A stretch of DNA of 64,000 bases from Pseudomonas putida (GCF_028682455.1 NZ_JANHLD010000001.1:434001-498000); one strand, 5' to 3'; shown: positions 1 to 9,717, counted from the first letter of the stretch. The notes: generated by a model not told the origin, from the letters alone. Numbers and translations are program-made.

Positions 1-1197
1 ATGAGTGCGAAATATTCTGGGAAGAAGTATTTGCTGGATGTGAACACGAAGGGCGGCTCCGTCTTGTATATTTACTTGCTGCGCTCTGCGGCTCATATTC
101 CCGTTCGATGTGAACATTTTCTGGCTTTTGCTCGATATTTCTCGCCTGCTTGTGTAGTAAGGAATTCCACTCTTGCTCAAAAAAACATAGTTGTCTTTGG
201 AGTCTCCGTAATAAGAGCGTAGTCGCCGCTTAATAGCTTCAGGGCACCTGCTATAAATAATTATGTCTTTCACTAACCAGCCTGGGACTAATAGTGTCAT
301 TTTTTTATTTTTCTTTGTATCTATTAAGGTTCCAGAGCCTATGGCGAGCCTTAAATTTCCATCGGAGTCGAGCCTGCCTTCAAAATCTCGTATTCGGAGG
401 GTACCAATTGTCTGGATGCGTGCGCCCGTAAATAGAGCAAGATAAAATATAAGCTGATATTCACGCGAGGAGTGATGTAACGTTTTTAGAACGATAGCTT
501 GCTCGTCGGTGGTTAATGGGCGAAGTTCCTCGTCATCTTTGATGTACTCGGCACAGCTTTGTTTAGATCCTCCCTTGAGGGATAGGTTATGAGAGGAAAT
601 CTTTACTTTTCCGGCAGCTCCGTACTCAGTCTTAACGAAAAGCTCTCTGTTGATTCTCGTGAAAGCTATGCCGTCACCGCATGGCTGGTTTACTAAGCCC
701 CACTTTGTGATGGCGTCATAAAAATTAACTACAGCGTTAATTCTGGATTTTGCTGTGCTTGTTGAGAGTTCTGCATTATCCACAAAGTTCAGTAATTGCT
801 CTCTATATCGATATGTCACTTTCAGACGATCATTTTCCGGAAAGTGAAGAAAATTAAGTTTCTGATCCTCCAGGAAGCGCAGATAGTCAAGTAAGTGGTC
901 CGCAATACCTCTGTATGTCTTCGACTCATATCCAGGCTCACGTTCTAGTTTCGTCGTCAGGTAAAGATTTCCGATGAGCCATGGCTCACCATTACCCTGT
1001 ATTAAAACTGGAAAGTTTGGGTAGTAACCACTTTCGCTGCGTGTGAATATATCGTCCAGCGCCTTCGTCGAGTCGAGGGGGAAGTCTATGTTTATGCTTT
1101 TAAGTTCTAGCAGAAAGAACTCAGGAATTAGAACTCTTCGCGCTTTTGATTCATAGCGGCAACTGTTGCCTTTGAATTTTTGATTTTGATTAGTCAT
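1..1197 (-). CDS. Tyrosine recombinase/integrase, 3' end beyond window
   Basis: The minus strand is open from an ATG at 1197 to the window edge (399 codons, no stop). The N-terminal ~200 residues look like a SAM-like core-binding region. The catalytic box I Arg is about residue 260 in FTGARIQTIGTLR. The last visible residues, IFRTH, look like the start of box II, so the distal His/Arg/Tyr residues lie outside the window. Proteins of this family catalyse DNA strand exchange and usually mobilise genomic islands. It is transcribed outward, away from the cargo. No good ribosome-binding site precedes the ATG, so the start is uncertain. The family is clear; the subfamily is not assigned. Confidence 0.8.
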   Translation of the reverse strand, partial: MTNQNQKFKGNSCRYESKARRVLIPEFFLLELKSINIDFPLDSTKALDDIFTRSESGYYPNFPVLIQGNGEPWLIGNLYLTTKLEREPGYESKTYRGIADHLLDYLRFLEDQKLNFLHFPENDRLKVTYRYREQLLNFVDNAELSTSTAKSRINAVVNFYDAITKWGLVNQPCGDGIAFTRINRELFVKTEYGAAGKVKISSHNLSLKGGSKQSCAEYIKDDEELRPLTTDEQAIVLKTLHHSSREYQLIFYLALFTGARIQTIGTLRIRDFEGRLDSDGNLRLAIGSGTLIDTKKNKKMTLLVPGWLVKDIIIYSRCPEAIKRRLRSYYGDSKDNYVFLSKSGIPYYTSRREISSKSQKMFTSNGNMSRRAQQVNIQDGAALRVHIQQILLPRIFRTH

Positions 1198-1930
1198 GCA
1201 TAATCACCACGGCGCTGAAAAATTACTTTCTTGGGTGGTTATGCAGCTTTGTTTATAAAGACCAAGGATCAACCCTGATAAGCTGATTCGCTCTACTGTT
1301 CGGGTGTTAGCTTGGTAGGTTTTATATGGGAAATAAAGATAAGACGACACACTTACTCTCCAATTAGAATATTATGGAAAGTAAGGTCGTCCATATCCTC
1401 TTAACGGGGGCCGCCTCACCGTGCCATCATATACCGTGAAGATTTTGCGTTAAATAAATTTTGTCTATCAGAATTTTCTTTCCGATAGTATGATCGAGTG
1501 CTAAGGTTTGATGGAGTTGCAAAATTCTGGAGCCTAGCGGTTATTTGTTCCTCAAACTGACTACGCCTGGCCTCAGACGGGCGACCTCCTAGGCAGGGAT
1601 TCTGAATTGGATCCCCTAGATTTCCGTACCTCCATTCCAATTGTCATGGGGCGGTCAGTTCAGCTTGCGCCGGATATTGACGTACGATTGGTGCGACATT
1701 GTCAGCGCCTTCAGCCTGCAGAAGCGTGTGCACTGTCGCCAGGATTGGCTCCAGCTGATCCTTACTCACCGTAACTCGACTACCGCCATTGGCTTCAAAC
1801 TTCGGTGGTCCCGACGTCTCCGCATCTGATTGACGTGCCGCGCGTCATGCAACCATACAAGATGATGTCACCGTGAGATTACTGGGTTAATATACAGTTC
1901 TATGGACAGCTGACCCAGCAGGAGGATTTG
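1198..1930. other. Gene-poor stretch
   Basis: No convincing gene. On the minus strand a reading frame ending near 1641 (containing VTVSKDQLEPILATVHTLL) has no proper start and a stop just upstream, so it may be a remnant of a small gene. The rest is AT-rich, unassigned sequence. Confidence 0.4.
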
Positions 1931-2923
1931 ATGTCTCTCTCTCGTGGCATTGTGGAAATCAGAACGCTTGATGAACTGTCATCTCTGTACGAGATTGCCC
2001 CAGACTGCACTCTAACGAAGGAGCAGTATCGAAACCCGCTGCGGCCATATCGGCTGATTCGCCCTGAGGCGAGCTGCCAATACCAGAAAAACGGGAAGCG
2101 CTGTTCCCAGCTGCATCAGCACGGCTTTGTGGTCGAGCTGCACGACGATTCAAAGGTATTGATAGGGAATTGCTGCGCACTCAATCATCTGGGTCTTGAT
2201 GACGAACAGGTCAGAGGCGATTTCAAGCGGCTAAGCGCTACTGAGCGGCAGAACATACGTCGGCATAAGATCGAGACAATGCTCAACCAGCGGGACAGCC
2301 TCATTGTCCGGACCCGCGCTGCGAGTATCGAGTACAGAAAATTGCACAGCTCAGCTATGCAGACTCTCAAAGCACTCCCCATTGAAGTACGTCGTGCTCT
2401 GCTTGATCGCTGGAAGCGGAATGCATTAGAGGTTTCTTGGGAATACCTGATCATCAAGAAGGGGAAAGACGAAACGGGGAAGCCATATGAGGAGCGCGGC
2501 TGGTATGCGCATTCCTTCGGTCAGTTCAAAGGGCTGGGCCTGTGGCTGCAACTGGATCAGCAGCTGTATCAGGAAACGCTTTTGAATCTACGTCGGCAGC
2601 TCGAAGCTGTCCCCAACAAGGCGCGATTGAACCAAGTGGAGTTGGAGCTTGCGGAAGCTGCGCTTAGCCAAGTGGCGACCCTGGAGACCATCGAGCGCGA
2701 GTTACACGGCCAGTCTGAGCTGTTGGAGGATTTCCGCAAGCCGGCGAATTTACAGTTGGCAATCCAGGTCGTCAGCAACCAAAAGGTCCGCGCTGAAACG
2801 GTAAAAGCGATTTACCAGCTTATGGGTGAAGCCTGCAGCATGAACCCTGAAAAATATGTCGCCGAAATCGATCTGGCGTTGAAGCAAAAATATTCGGCGA
2901 ACGGCATTCGCATCGCCTCTTAA
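1931..2923 (+). CDS. Hypothetical protein with Cys/His-rich N-terminal motif
   Basis: 330 aa. The ATG at 1931 follows a strong AGGAGGA ribosome-binding site at 1919-1926; a TTG directly before it is ignored. Residues ~50-90 hold C-x6-C-x3-H followed by a CC pair (KRCSQLHQHG, GNCCALNHLG), which could bind a metal ion. The rest is mostly helical and charged, with a possible coiled coil around residues 215-270 (LRRQLEAVPNKARLNQVELE). I do not recognise the family. Accessory-island location and no operon partner. Confidence 0.7.
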   Translation: MSLSRGIVEIRTLDELSSLYEIAPDCTLTKEQYRNPLRPYRLIRPEASCQYQKNGKRCSQLHQHGFVVELHDDSKVLIGNCCALNHLGLDDEQVRGDFKRLSATERQNIRRHKIETMLNQRDSLIVRTRAASIEYRKLHSSAMQTLKALPIEVRRALLDRWKRNALEVSWEYLIIKKGKDETGKPYEERGWYAHSFGQFKGLGLWLQLDQQLYQETLLNLRRQLEAVPNKARLNQVELELAEAALSQVATLETIERELHGQSELLEDFRKPANLQLAIQVVSNQKVRAETVKAIYQLMGEACSMNPEKYVAEIDLALKQKYSANGIRIAS

Positions 2924-3498
2924 CCTGCCTCGACCGGCGCCTCATCGTTAAGCCCTGACTGGCAGTTTTTACCAACCTGCCAGCCAGGGTGGTTAGGATA
3001 CCGATGCCATTAGCATCAGCCCTTGGTCCACGCTCAAAAGCAGGCGACCAAATGCTGACCTATTGCAGAGTCGAATTGAAAGCTGCAGGTAGCTCCCTAT
3101 GTGCCTCGCTTCTCGATTTTGGCAGCTCAAAATAGCCTCTATCCCACTCACCGAAAACCCACTCTGCGGATATTGGTCTCCGCTCGCCGAGGAGCAGAGG
3201 GTGGTTGCGTACCCTGCTGCAGGTTCATTAGTACCACTGTCGATTCTTGGCTCGGGTATGCATGGAGCCACTTACAGCGCATTGGGGCTTCCGTTTGCTT
3301 TTGCTTCCCAGTTCGCGCCTGGTCAGCTTCGCCAAGCACTGCCGATCCTTCACAGATTCCTCTCCTACGGGAAGACTTAGGAGCACCACACCAACTCCTA
3401 GGAGTCGCAGATTTTGGCTTTAGCTGATCGAATTTCGCAGAGCGGACCGCGCTGGGGCAAAAAATCCAATCAGAGCAGAGGTGATGGTGATGAATACC
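2924..3498. other. Non-coding or unassigned stretch
   Basis: Short overlapping frames occur on both strands, but none has a ribosome-binding site or recognisable similarity. Nothing supportable is seen here. Confidence 0.4.
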
Positions 3499-3783
3499 TC
3501 AGTCCGAGAGCGGCACGTTGAGTTCCTGACGTACCCGTTCGAGGATGGAGTCCAACGTGGCGTCCTCGTCCATGAAAAGGTAGCACTGAGTCAAGATTGT
3601 CAACGGATGAACGTCCATCACAGAGGCAAGACCATGCACCATTTCAAGGGTAGGGCCCTTTCCTCCGGCCTCGAGTTGACTGAGGTAGGTTTGGCTGCTG
3701 TGCGCACCGAAGTCTTCCTGGCTGAGGCCGCGAGTTCTCCTTAGCAGTCTCATCGCTTTACCAAATGCCTGTTTCAGCTGCAT
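3499..3783 (-). CDS. XRE-family helix-turn-helix regulator
   Basis: 94 aa from the ATG at 3783, chosen because TAGGAA lies about 9 nt upstream; longer in-frame starts lack such a site. Residues ~8-65 are a classic XRE HTH (KAMRLLRRTRGLSQEDFG followed by YLSQLEAG), then a short C-terminal tail. It probably represses its own promoter and perhaps the divergent gene at 3871. Typical of stand-alone regulators on mobile elements. Confidence 0.8.
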   Translation of the reverse strand: MQLKQAFGKAMRLLRRTRGLSQEDFGAHSSQTYLSQLEAGGKGPTLEMVHGLASVMDVHPLTILTQCYLFMDEDATLDSILERVRQELNVPLSD

Positions 3784-3870
3784 TTTTTTCATTCCTACAA
3801 AAGGAATGATGAAGCCGTCTTGAACGTCAGACATCCATTAACTATTGTTAATATTTTGAGGATTTATTCG

Positions 3871-4323
3871 ATGTTCAAGACCTACAGGCACGCCGAGCTG
3901 AGCCCTGCCAGCATCTTCGGGGAACCTTCCACCCGACACTGGCAATTTATTGAGCTTGAGCTGCACCACCCGTGGTTTTACGTGGAGCTGGTACGCGATC
4001 ATGGCGATGACATCGTTGGAAGCATGCTGATGATCCCCACGGTACCGATTCTTCAGCAAATGCTATCGGAACTGGATGATCATTCCTGGTTCGCGCAGGC
4101 GCACCTGATGTCTCCCGGCCACATGAGGGGAGGGGACGACTGGGTGATGGAGCCGCTCATTGAGGTAAGCGTTACCGAGGATGGCTCAGGGTGTATTGGA
4201 GGCTACTTATATAAGGTGGAAGGGGGCAAGAGTTACAGTATTCACTATGCGTCTTCGCGCGAGAACGTCAAGGTTAAAGAAATAATTTTTTCGGCTGAGC
4301 GCGATTTGCGCGTACGTGGCTAA
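3871..4323 (+). CDS. Hypothetical protein, divergent from XRE regulator
   Basis: 150 aa from the ATG at 3871 (MFKTYRHAELSP), preceded by GAGGA at 3858-3862. No signal peptide, membrane segment or known motif; rich in His, Trp and acidic residues (FIELELHHPWFYVELV). It faces away from the XRE gene with about 90 bp between starts, so the two may share a control region. Function unknown. Confidence 0.6.
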   Translation: MFKTYRHAELSPASIFGEPSTRHWQFIELELHHPWFYVELVRDHGDDIVGSMLMIPTVPILQQMLSELDDHSWFAQAHLMSPGHMRGGDDWVMEPLIEVSVTEDGSGCIGGYLYKVEGGKSYSIHYASSRENVKVKEIIFSAERDLRVRG

Positions 4324-5050
4324 GCTTGTACTCGCCGAAATTCACGACTTCCTGAAGGCCAGGTTGACTTGTTCGGTGACGCATATCTTGGCTTTGAGTT
4401 AAAAATCCGCCCTCGAAGAGTCTATGTCGACGGGTACATATCCTTTGTTTTTTATATTTCATCCTCATTCTTCTGCCAGCAGGCTGCGGGTTTCTTCTGA
4501 TTGTAGTGGGTTCTGATCCTTTGAATTGCATGCAGTATGGTTTGAGCACATCTGGATATCATAGGCCGCGTCTGTAATTCAGGGGGTTAGCGATGTTGAT
4601 AAACCCGCTCCGTGAGCTGCTGTATTCACTCTGGGTTTTTCCATGCAAATATATATTTCTGATTCAAAATATGGCTAGGCGCAAACTGGCATGTAGGGCT
4701 GGTGAATATACCGGGCTGGCTCTGTTCTAAACGGTTTATAAGTGCCAATATTCTCAGGCGTTCCTTTATTGATAGCTTGAATTTGGGATGCAATGGGCTA
4801 TGTTACGGAGACGGCAACGTTGGCTTGATGTGATGCTGATTTTTCCAACAGAGGGCGTAGTGGTCCAGTACTCTCTGCACTGGTGTCTATTGATGCCGGA
4901 ACGTGCCATGAAGCATTCCGCTTGTCGTAACGGTAGAGTAAATATGATTGTTCGAGGTTGATTCGACTGATCATAAGCCGAACCAAATTGTAAATTGCAT
5001 CACGGGGGCAAACGGTCCTAGGAGGAAGCCTTCGTCGAAAGTTTCCACAA
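4324..5050. other. Unassigned, probably decayed DNA
   Basis: AT-rich with several short frames; none has a convincing start or similarity. A minus frame at 4798-5055 looks like random coding. It leads directly into the sirtuin pseudogene. Confidence 0.4.
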
Positions 5051-5600
5051 GTCATAGTAAAAGTTGAGCGGCTTTGTCAATCAGCATCAGTTCCTTGGGC
5101 TTATCTATGCTGCAGTCGATCGGGTTGATGTGGATGACCACGACGCACGCCGCCAATGCGAGGTCGGAAAAACAGGCGGCTTGCATGACTCCCCTTGAGG
5201 AGACAATCGCCAGCAGAGTGACAAAATGCCGCGTCGGCTGCGTGCCGGCCTTCCAGGGCCTCGCCGTACCACACCATGCCAGACGCAGTTGGCCATTGCA
5301 GTGGATACAGCGCGACGGCTCGGCCAGTTAGCCGTCCAGGGTGACGATCTGCTCAACGTTGCTGAGGGCGGCGGTACGACGAGAGGCGAATCATTTGGGC
5401 GTCATCAGACTGCCATGCAGATACACGACGCGCTGACTGCCGGCACGTCATGCAGTTCATCAGCATTATGAGTGCTTACCTTTACCCGGTATCGGCTGTC
5501 AGCCAGGCGAGCAATTGCTTGGTGCGCCGCATTGGGTTGTGCCTACAGCAATTGATGGCGAGCCTCGAGGTACCAGATCCACACTAGCGCAAGGCACCTA
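5050..5600 (-). pseudogene. Decayed SIR2-family NAD-dependent deacetylase
   Basis: Sirtuin landmarks can be read in order on the minus strand, spread over different frames and interrupted by stops. They are VWIWYLEARHQLL, NAAHQAIARL, VKVSTHNADELHD (intact proteins have TQNVDxLH), RAGSQRVVYLHGSL, a zinc-site remnant CIHCNGQLR, WYGEALEG, and the C-terminal HINPIDCSIDKPKELMLI. The N-terminal NAD-binding GAGxS region is missing beyond 5600. At least three frameshifts and several stops make this non-functional. The identification rests on motif order. Confidence 0.65.
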
Positions 5601-5662
5601 CGACAGTCACTGACGTTTCCAGGCGGTCGCCTTTGGCTCTAATTCTGGCGAGCGGTCAAAGT

Positions 5663-5691
5663 AAAAAGCCCGCCGAAATCGGCGGGCTTAT
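5663..5691. terminator. Intrinsic terminator hairpin
   Basis: AAGCCCGCCGAAATCGGCGGGCTT forms a GC-rich stem with an A-tract on the left, so it would stop transcription of the minus-strand gene at 5852-6157. Confidence 0.75.
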
Positions 5692-5851
5692 CAATTGTCT
5701 CCAAGGGGAGGCGGAGCGCCAACAAATCTCGGAGCCAGCCCTCATAGCATACTCCAGTTTGGCGACAACTGGGGGCCAGTGGGGTGCTTGCTGCTGGTTT
5801 GCCACACCGTATACGACTAAATCAAGGCATGGTGGGTCTAGGAAAAACCCG

Positions 5852-6157
5852 TCATTCACCGTCGCGGAACCAATCGTTCCGGCTGGCCAGGCCCAGTTCC
5901 ACTTCGCTGGGGATGGGGTTGCTTTCGAACAGATGCGCTGTCCGCCGCTCCTGTTTGAGACAGGCGAGGGGGGTAAAGAAGCAGCGCTCGCACAGGTGCA
6001 CTTCATAGCGCTCGCCGTCGTGCGCCGTCCCATAACCCCACTGAGCTTCCAACGTCCCGAACTGCAGGTTGCCGCTCGCCTGCCGAGTGGACTCATCACA
6101 GATATCACAGCGCAAATCGGTCACGGCCTCCTGTTCCACGCGTCCCAGGATCTTCAT
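5852..6157 (-). CDS. Small zinc-ribbon-like hypothetical protein
   Basis: 101 aa, ATG at 6157. Two Cys pairs, CDIC near residue 18 and CERC near residue 57, suggest a bound zinc. Between them lies a conserved-looking block (GTLEAQWGYGTAHDGERYEVH). A broken paralogue with the same block lies near the other end of the island (60960-61125). Function unknown; the conservation between copies supports a real gene. Confidence 0.7.
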   Translation of the reverse strand: MKILGRVEQEAVTDLRCDICDESTRQASGNLQFGTLEAQWGYGTAHDGERYEVHLCERCFFTPLACLKQERRTAHLFESNPIPSEVELGLASRNDWFRDGE

Positions 6158-6421
6158 GAGGTTATCTCGTTCGTCAGCGTAACTTTAAGCGTAGAAGTTG
6201 GCGGCTTGCGCACTGGGCCATCGGTCGCAAGGCCTAAGGCCTTACAGGTCAGGCTGCGCAGCGGCTCACCGCTACGCTGAGAAGTGGTTGCACCTCGGGC
6301 GCTGTGCCGGGCGAACGCAGTCTACTGCGCAAGATCGCTAGCCGGGTTTGGCGAAGGTGGCTGTCGATGGCCTGTGAGAGATCTCTCTGCGAATATTGCT
6401 CGCACGCGGAAGCCGTCGTGG

Positions 6422-7004
6422 TCAGATTGCTACTGCCCGCTCTCGGAGTTCGGTATTCAAAATTCGATCGTTTTCGCTATAGTCGACTGGACAGTCGATC
6501 ACGTGCACGCCTGGGTTGGAAATGCAGCGATCGAGCAGCGGTAGCAAAGCATCAGCGCTTTCTACACGGTAACCGTTGGCGCCGTAGGACTCGGCGTATT
6601 TAACGAAGTCCGGGTTCCCATAGTCCAGGCCGAAATCGGTGAAGCCCATGTTGGCTTGCTTCCAGCGGATCATGCCGTAGCCGTCGTCGCGCAGGATCAC
6701 CACGGTGATGTGCATGCCCATACGGACGGCGGTTTCCAGTTCCTGGCTGTTCATCATGAAACCACCATCGCCGCAGACCGAGATCACTGGACGGTCCGGG
6801 TGCACCAGGTGCGCCGCCATCGCCGATGGCAGGCCGGCTCCCATGGTTGCCAGCGCGTTGTCCAGCAGCACGGTGTTCGGGTTGTGCGCCTTGTAGTTGC
6901 GGGCGAACCAGATCTTGTAGATGCCGTTGTCCAGGGCAACAATGCCTTCGGGGGGCAGTACACGGCGGATATCGGCGACCAGGCGTTGCGGATAGATCGG
7001 GAAA
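6422..7004 (-). pseudogene. Acetolactate synthase-like C-terminal fragment
   Basis: About 193 codons of the thiamine-diphosphate-binding domain: GDGGFMMNSQELETAV is the TPP/Mg motif (GDG...N), followed by a region typical of AlsS/IlvB-type enzymes. The natural C-terminus is present (stop at 6422). The 5' two thirds is missing: coding sequence stops exactly where the outer GGGG of a transposon inverted repeat starts at 7005. The enzyme family condenses pyruvate; this fragment cannot. Confidence 0.8.
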
Positions 7005-7051
7005 GGGGTCATGCCGAGATAAAGGAAAATTAGGACATACGCGCTGCAACT
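7005..7051 (+). repeat. Degenerate Tn4651-type terminal inverted repeat 1
   Basis: GGGGTCATGCCGAGATAA and ATTAGGACAT match the 47-bp ends of the mercury transposon at 21888, with a one-base gap and some changes. The element it belonged to would lie to the right. It abuts the truncated acetolactate synthase gene. Confidence 0.75.
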
Positions 7052-7149
7052 GATTGTATTTAAATATTTTTCTAGCGTCGCTGAGCTGCTCAGGGTGGGC
7101 TTTATAGGCTTTTATAGTCAATTATAGAAACGGCTCTGAACGCCTGATT

Positions 7150-7197
7150 GAGGTTATGCCGAGGCAAGGGGGAAATTCACTCATTTGTCCTGTAACT
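7150..7197 (+). repeat. Degenerate Tn4651-type terminal inverted repeat 2
   Basis: GAGGTTATGCCGAG, then a diverged middle and CATTTGTCCTGTAAC. Same orientation as the ends at 7005 and 7227, but the most diverged of the three. Confidence 0.5.
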
Positions 7198-7226
7198 CAT
7201 TGTTATTAATGAGTTTATTTCGACAA

Positions 7227-7273
7227 GAGGGCGTGCCGAGATAAGGCAAAAATTAGGGCATTCGCTCTGTAAC
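7227..7273 (+). repeat. Tn4651-type terminal inverted repeat 3
   Basis: GGGCGTGCCGAGATAAGGCA followed by AAAATTAGGGCATTCGCTCT is nearly identical to the right end of the mercury transposon. It is the likely left end of the element carrying the tnpT/tnpS module at 8815-10858. No matching right end is seen before 21888. Confidence 0.75.
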
Positions 7274-7379
7274 TTGCCGCACTTAAACGAACAGATTGGA
7301 AATCCTGCTCAAGCGAAGGCGCGCTTAGCGTAATGGCTTCAGCCAGATACCGCTGAGGATCAGTTCGGCCTGCTGCGAA

Positions 7380-7547
7380 TTAAGTAGGCCGATCTGGAGT
7401 TGGCAAAGGTACTGGGGTGTCGGTATCAAGGCTCTGAGCCCAAGTCTCGACCAATGCGTGATCGATCACCAAACCCTCGCTCACGTCGGCCAATGCCTCG
7501 CGTGTTAGATCAGCGAGTCGTTGGTCGTGATTTATTGAATTGGCCAT
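7380..7547 (-). CDS. ParD/CopG-like antitoxin next to a toxin remnant
   Basis: 55 aa, ATG at 7547 just after GGACGGGGA. The small acidic protein (DQRLADLTREALADVSEG, then VIDHALVETWAQSL) resembles short antitoxins encoded upstream of RelE/ParE toxins. Overlapping its stop, a frame reading LNSQQAELILSGIWLKPL resembles the start of a ParE/RelE toxin but ends after about 20 codons. The antitoxin is intact and its toxin appears truncated, as expected near a transposon end. Confidence 0.5.
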   Translation of the reverse strand: MANSINHDQRLADLTREALADVSEGLVIDHALVETWAQSLDTDTPVPLPTPDRPT

Positions 7548-7575
7548 TCCCCGTCCATTTTGCCGTGCTCTGCTG

Positions 7576-8064
7576 CTAGCTGACGGGCGTTGGCTCTGAA
7601 TAGCCCGTCTTCACGCCCTGGGTGGCCGCGTAATGGCGGGTTTGGAAAGCCAGGACATCCTGCATCTGCTTGCTGACGTCCTCTTCAAGCCCCCATTCAT
7701 AGGCCAGCTTGTCGAGTTGGTAGCGAGAGACAAGCTGGGTCGCACGCGGTGAGCGCTCTGCTGGTTTCAGGTTTGACCAACTGCTGACAAAGCCTTTTAG
7801 GCGCGCGGCTTTGTCCGTTGATACACAGGGAAAGCGACGCAGCAGGTCGACGAGATAGAGGGCACGCAGCTTCTGTTCAGGCTCGCGCAGCTTGCCTGCC
7901 ACTTCACGCTGCAGTACTGGCACGAGGTCGCGCTCTTCGTACCACAACTGCTTGGCGAGCTCCACAAGAGCATCGGACGCAACTTGGCTAAGACGCTGCT
8001 GGGTGACAGTCTCCAGAAGCGTGCCAAAGCTTTGTTTACGATCCAGACGTGGCATCTCGCCCAT
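7576..8064 (-). CDS. Hypothetical partner of nucleotidyltransferase-like protein
   Basis: 162 aa, or 159 aa from the Met at 8055. Its start overlaps the end of the upstream nucleotidyltransferase-like gene by about 29 bp, which indicates translational coupling. Helical, charged, soluble; no recognised domain. A tightly linked pair beside a transposon resolution module is a typical toxin-antitoxin or abortive-infection arrangement, but that role is only inferred. Confidence 0.65.
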   Translation of the reverse strand: MGEMPRLDRKQSFGTLLETVTQQRLSQVASDALVELAKQLWYEERDLVPVLQREVAGKLREPEQKLRALYLVDLLRRFPCVSTDKAARLKGFVSSWSNLKPAERSPRATQLVSRYQLDKLAYEWGLEEDVSKQMQDVLAFQTRHYAATQGVKTGYSEPTPVS

Positions 8065-8680
8065 CCTCCAGGTACTTCGCTGTGACCAGTTTCAGGCAGC
8101 CTAGCATTGCACTTCGGTTGCCCACGGCATAATCGATTGCCTCTGTTGCTAGTGTAACAAACTGGCCGACATCGACACGGCCACATTCGATGAGCTGTTC
8201 GATATCAGATTGATCGTTTTCCGTAAAGCGGCCGAGCTTGGAGATGGCCAGATCCACGCCGGCGGCAACGAAGATATGTAGCGGCTGCTCACCCTCGAAA
8301 CCCTCCATGGGGATGGCGCGCTCGCGGTAATCCTCGTGCAGTGGCCCGAGGGCATTGGTGTAGTTCTGGTCCAGGTACACCTGCAAGTCGCGGCCGTCGC
8401 CGTCCTCATATCCCTCTGGCGGTGTGTAGACGGCCATGATCTCGTCCTTACGCAGCACACGGGCCGCCTCGATCTCCGCATCGATGTCCGCACTACCACG
8501 CGCATGGGTGAGCAGGTGCACCGCGCAGCCGCCGAAGACGAAGACCTTGAGTGAGCCTGGCGGATTGCCATCCAGTAGCGGCAAGGCCCGGGCGAACAGA
8601 TTACCAATGGCCTGGCCCAGCGGCGTAGTCAGCCGGACAGGTTCCGCAGCCCCCTCATCGGCAGTCTCAAGTAGTGTCAT
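8036..8680 (-). CDS. DUF6036-like nucleotidyltransferase-fold protein
   Basis: 214 aa from the ATG at 8680, which has GGAGG five to six bases upstream. Residues ~45-70 contain [20 protein letters not shown] followed by D-x-E, the GG...S/T-x-D-x-D pattern of the minimal nucleotidyltransferase fold found in AbiEii/MNT-type toxins and DUF6036 proteins. It is the first gene of a two-gene operon. A toxin or defence role is plausible, because AbiEii-like enzymes act this way, but it is not shown here. A stray AbiEi-type antitoxin lies at 11490. Confidence 0.65.
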   Translation of the reverse strand: MTLLETADEGAAEPVRLTTPLGQAIGNLFARALPLLDGNPPGSLKVFVFGGCAVHLLTHARGSADIDAEIEAARVLRKDEIMAVYTPPEGYEDGDGRDLQVYLDQNYTNALGPLHEDYRERAIPMEGFEGEQPLHIFVAAGVDLAISKLGRFTENDQSDIEQLIECGRVDVGQFVTLATEAIDYAVGNRSAMLGCLKLVTAKYLEDGRDATSGS

Positions 8681-8814
8681 CTCCACCTCCGCTCAGTGCA
8701 TAGGCTCAGTGTGCCGGTTCATGTGCTACGTGCGCCATCGCTGTTCACAAGCGGCACCCCGAGTAGCTTTAGCTGTGTAGTGGCTTCGACCAAGCGCTCC
8801 TGCAGGCCCTGCGT

Positions 8815-9717
8815 CTACTGCACCTGAAGCGCGGATGCTTCGCTCAGCCGGGACACCTCCTCCTGCAATGTGCGACAACGCTGTTCAAGGGCTTCATTCG
8901 AGCGTTCGGAGCCGGCCAGCGTGCTCTGCAGAGCCTCCAGGGCCTGAGTTTTCTGCGCCACTAGCTGTTGCTGTGCATGTCGCTCTTTTTGCAACTGCCG
9001 CGCCTCGGTGAGCAAGCGTGCATTGTCGCGGTTCAGTTGCGTCAGTTCGTCCTGCTTGATTATCAAGGTCTGCTGCAGTTGCCGCAGTTCTAGTTGCAAT
9101 TGTTGTATCTGCGACTCGTGTCGGCGTTGTTCCTGCTCACGCTGTTCCTTGCTGGCCTGCCGGTAGTGCTCCAGGGTGTCGCGCGCATGTCGGTGTTTTT
9201 CCTCCAGCGAGTGGATCTGTGCGTCGCGATCCTTGTGCCGCTCCTCCAGGTCGCGATTAGCCTGCTGTAGGCGGGCGTTCTCGATCTCGGCCTGCTGCCG
9301 TTGCTCGCGTGCCTGCTGCAACTCGTGATGAGTGGTCTCAAGTCGTTCCGCGTCGAGCGCGGTCTGGCCTTCCAGTTGTTGGATGCGGTTTTCGGCCTGT
9401 CGAAACCGATGCTGGTAATCGAGCCGTTCGCGGGCCAGTTGTTCGCGCTCCTGGGCCACGGCGGCCTGCGCCTCCTCCTCTAGCTGATCTGCCAGTTGGC
9501 TGACCAGATTGGCCAACTGTTCGCTGAGCGGGATCAAGGCCGCATCCCGGCCGCGCTCGGCGTCTTCAAGCTCTTTCAGGTAGCGGTGAATGGTGGTCTT
9601 TGAACCGGTATTGCCCAGCTCGATGCGCACCGCATCAATACTGGGGTGGATACCGCGGGCGAGTAGAGAATTCCGGGCTTTCTGCACGATTGCTTTGTTG
9701 ATGCCACCGCGGGCCAT
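8815..9717 (-). CDS. tnpT: TnpT-like cointegrate resolution protein (module 1)
   Basis: 300 aa from the ATG at 9717 (AGGAG upstream). The N-terminal ~60 residues are a KfrA_N-like DNA-binding domain (ARGGINKAIVQKARNSLLAR, then GSKTTIHRYLKEL). From ~85 to the end is one long coiled coil rich in Gln, Glu and Arg. In Tn4651/Tn4652-type transposons TnpT works with the recombinase TnpS at the rst site to resolve cointegrates. It is divergent from tnpS at 9899, as in that family. Confidence 0.8.
   Translation of the reverse strand: MARGGINKAIVQKARNSLLARGIHPSIDAVRIELGNTGSKTTIHRYLKELEDAERGRDAALIPLSEQLANLVSQLADQLEEEAQAAVAQEREQLARERLDYQHRFRQAENRIQQLEGQTALDAERLETTHHELQQAREQRQQAEIENARLQQANRDLEERHKDRDAQIHSLEEKHRHARDTLEHYRQASKEQREQEQRRHESQIQQLQLELRQLQQTLIIKQDELTQLNRDNARLLTEARQLQKERHAQQQLVAQKTQALEALQSTLAGSERSNEALEQRCRTLQEEVSRLSEASALQVQ

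Noticed and set aside
1..222. A 73-aa plus-strand gene at the left edge
   Set aside because: It lies opposite a 399-codon recombinase frame that shows box I and the start of box II.
1..1930. Gamma-mobile-trio (GmtY/GmtZ/GmtX) island start
   Set aside because: Only one recombinase is seen, it faces outward, and no partner genes follow on its strand in this window.
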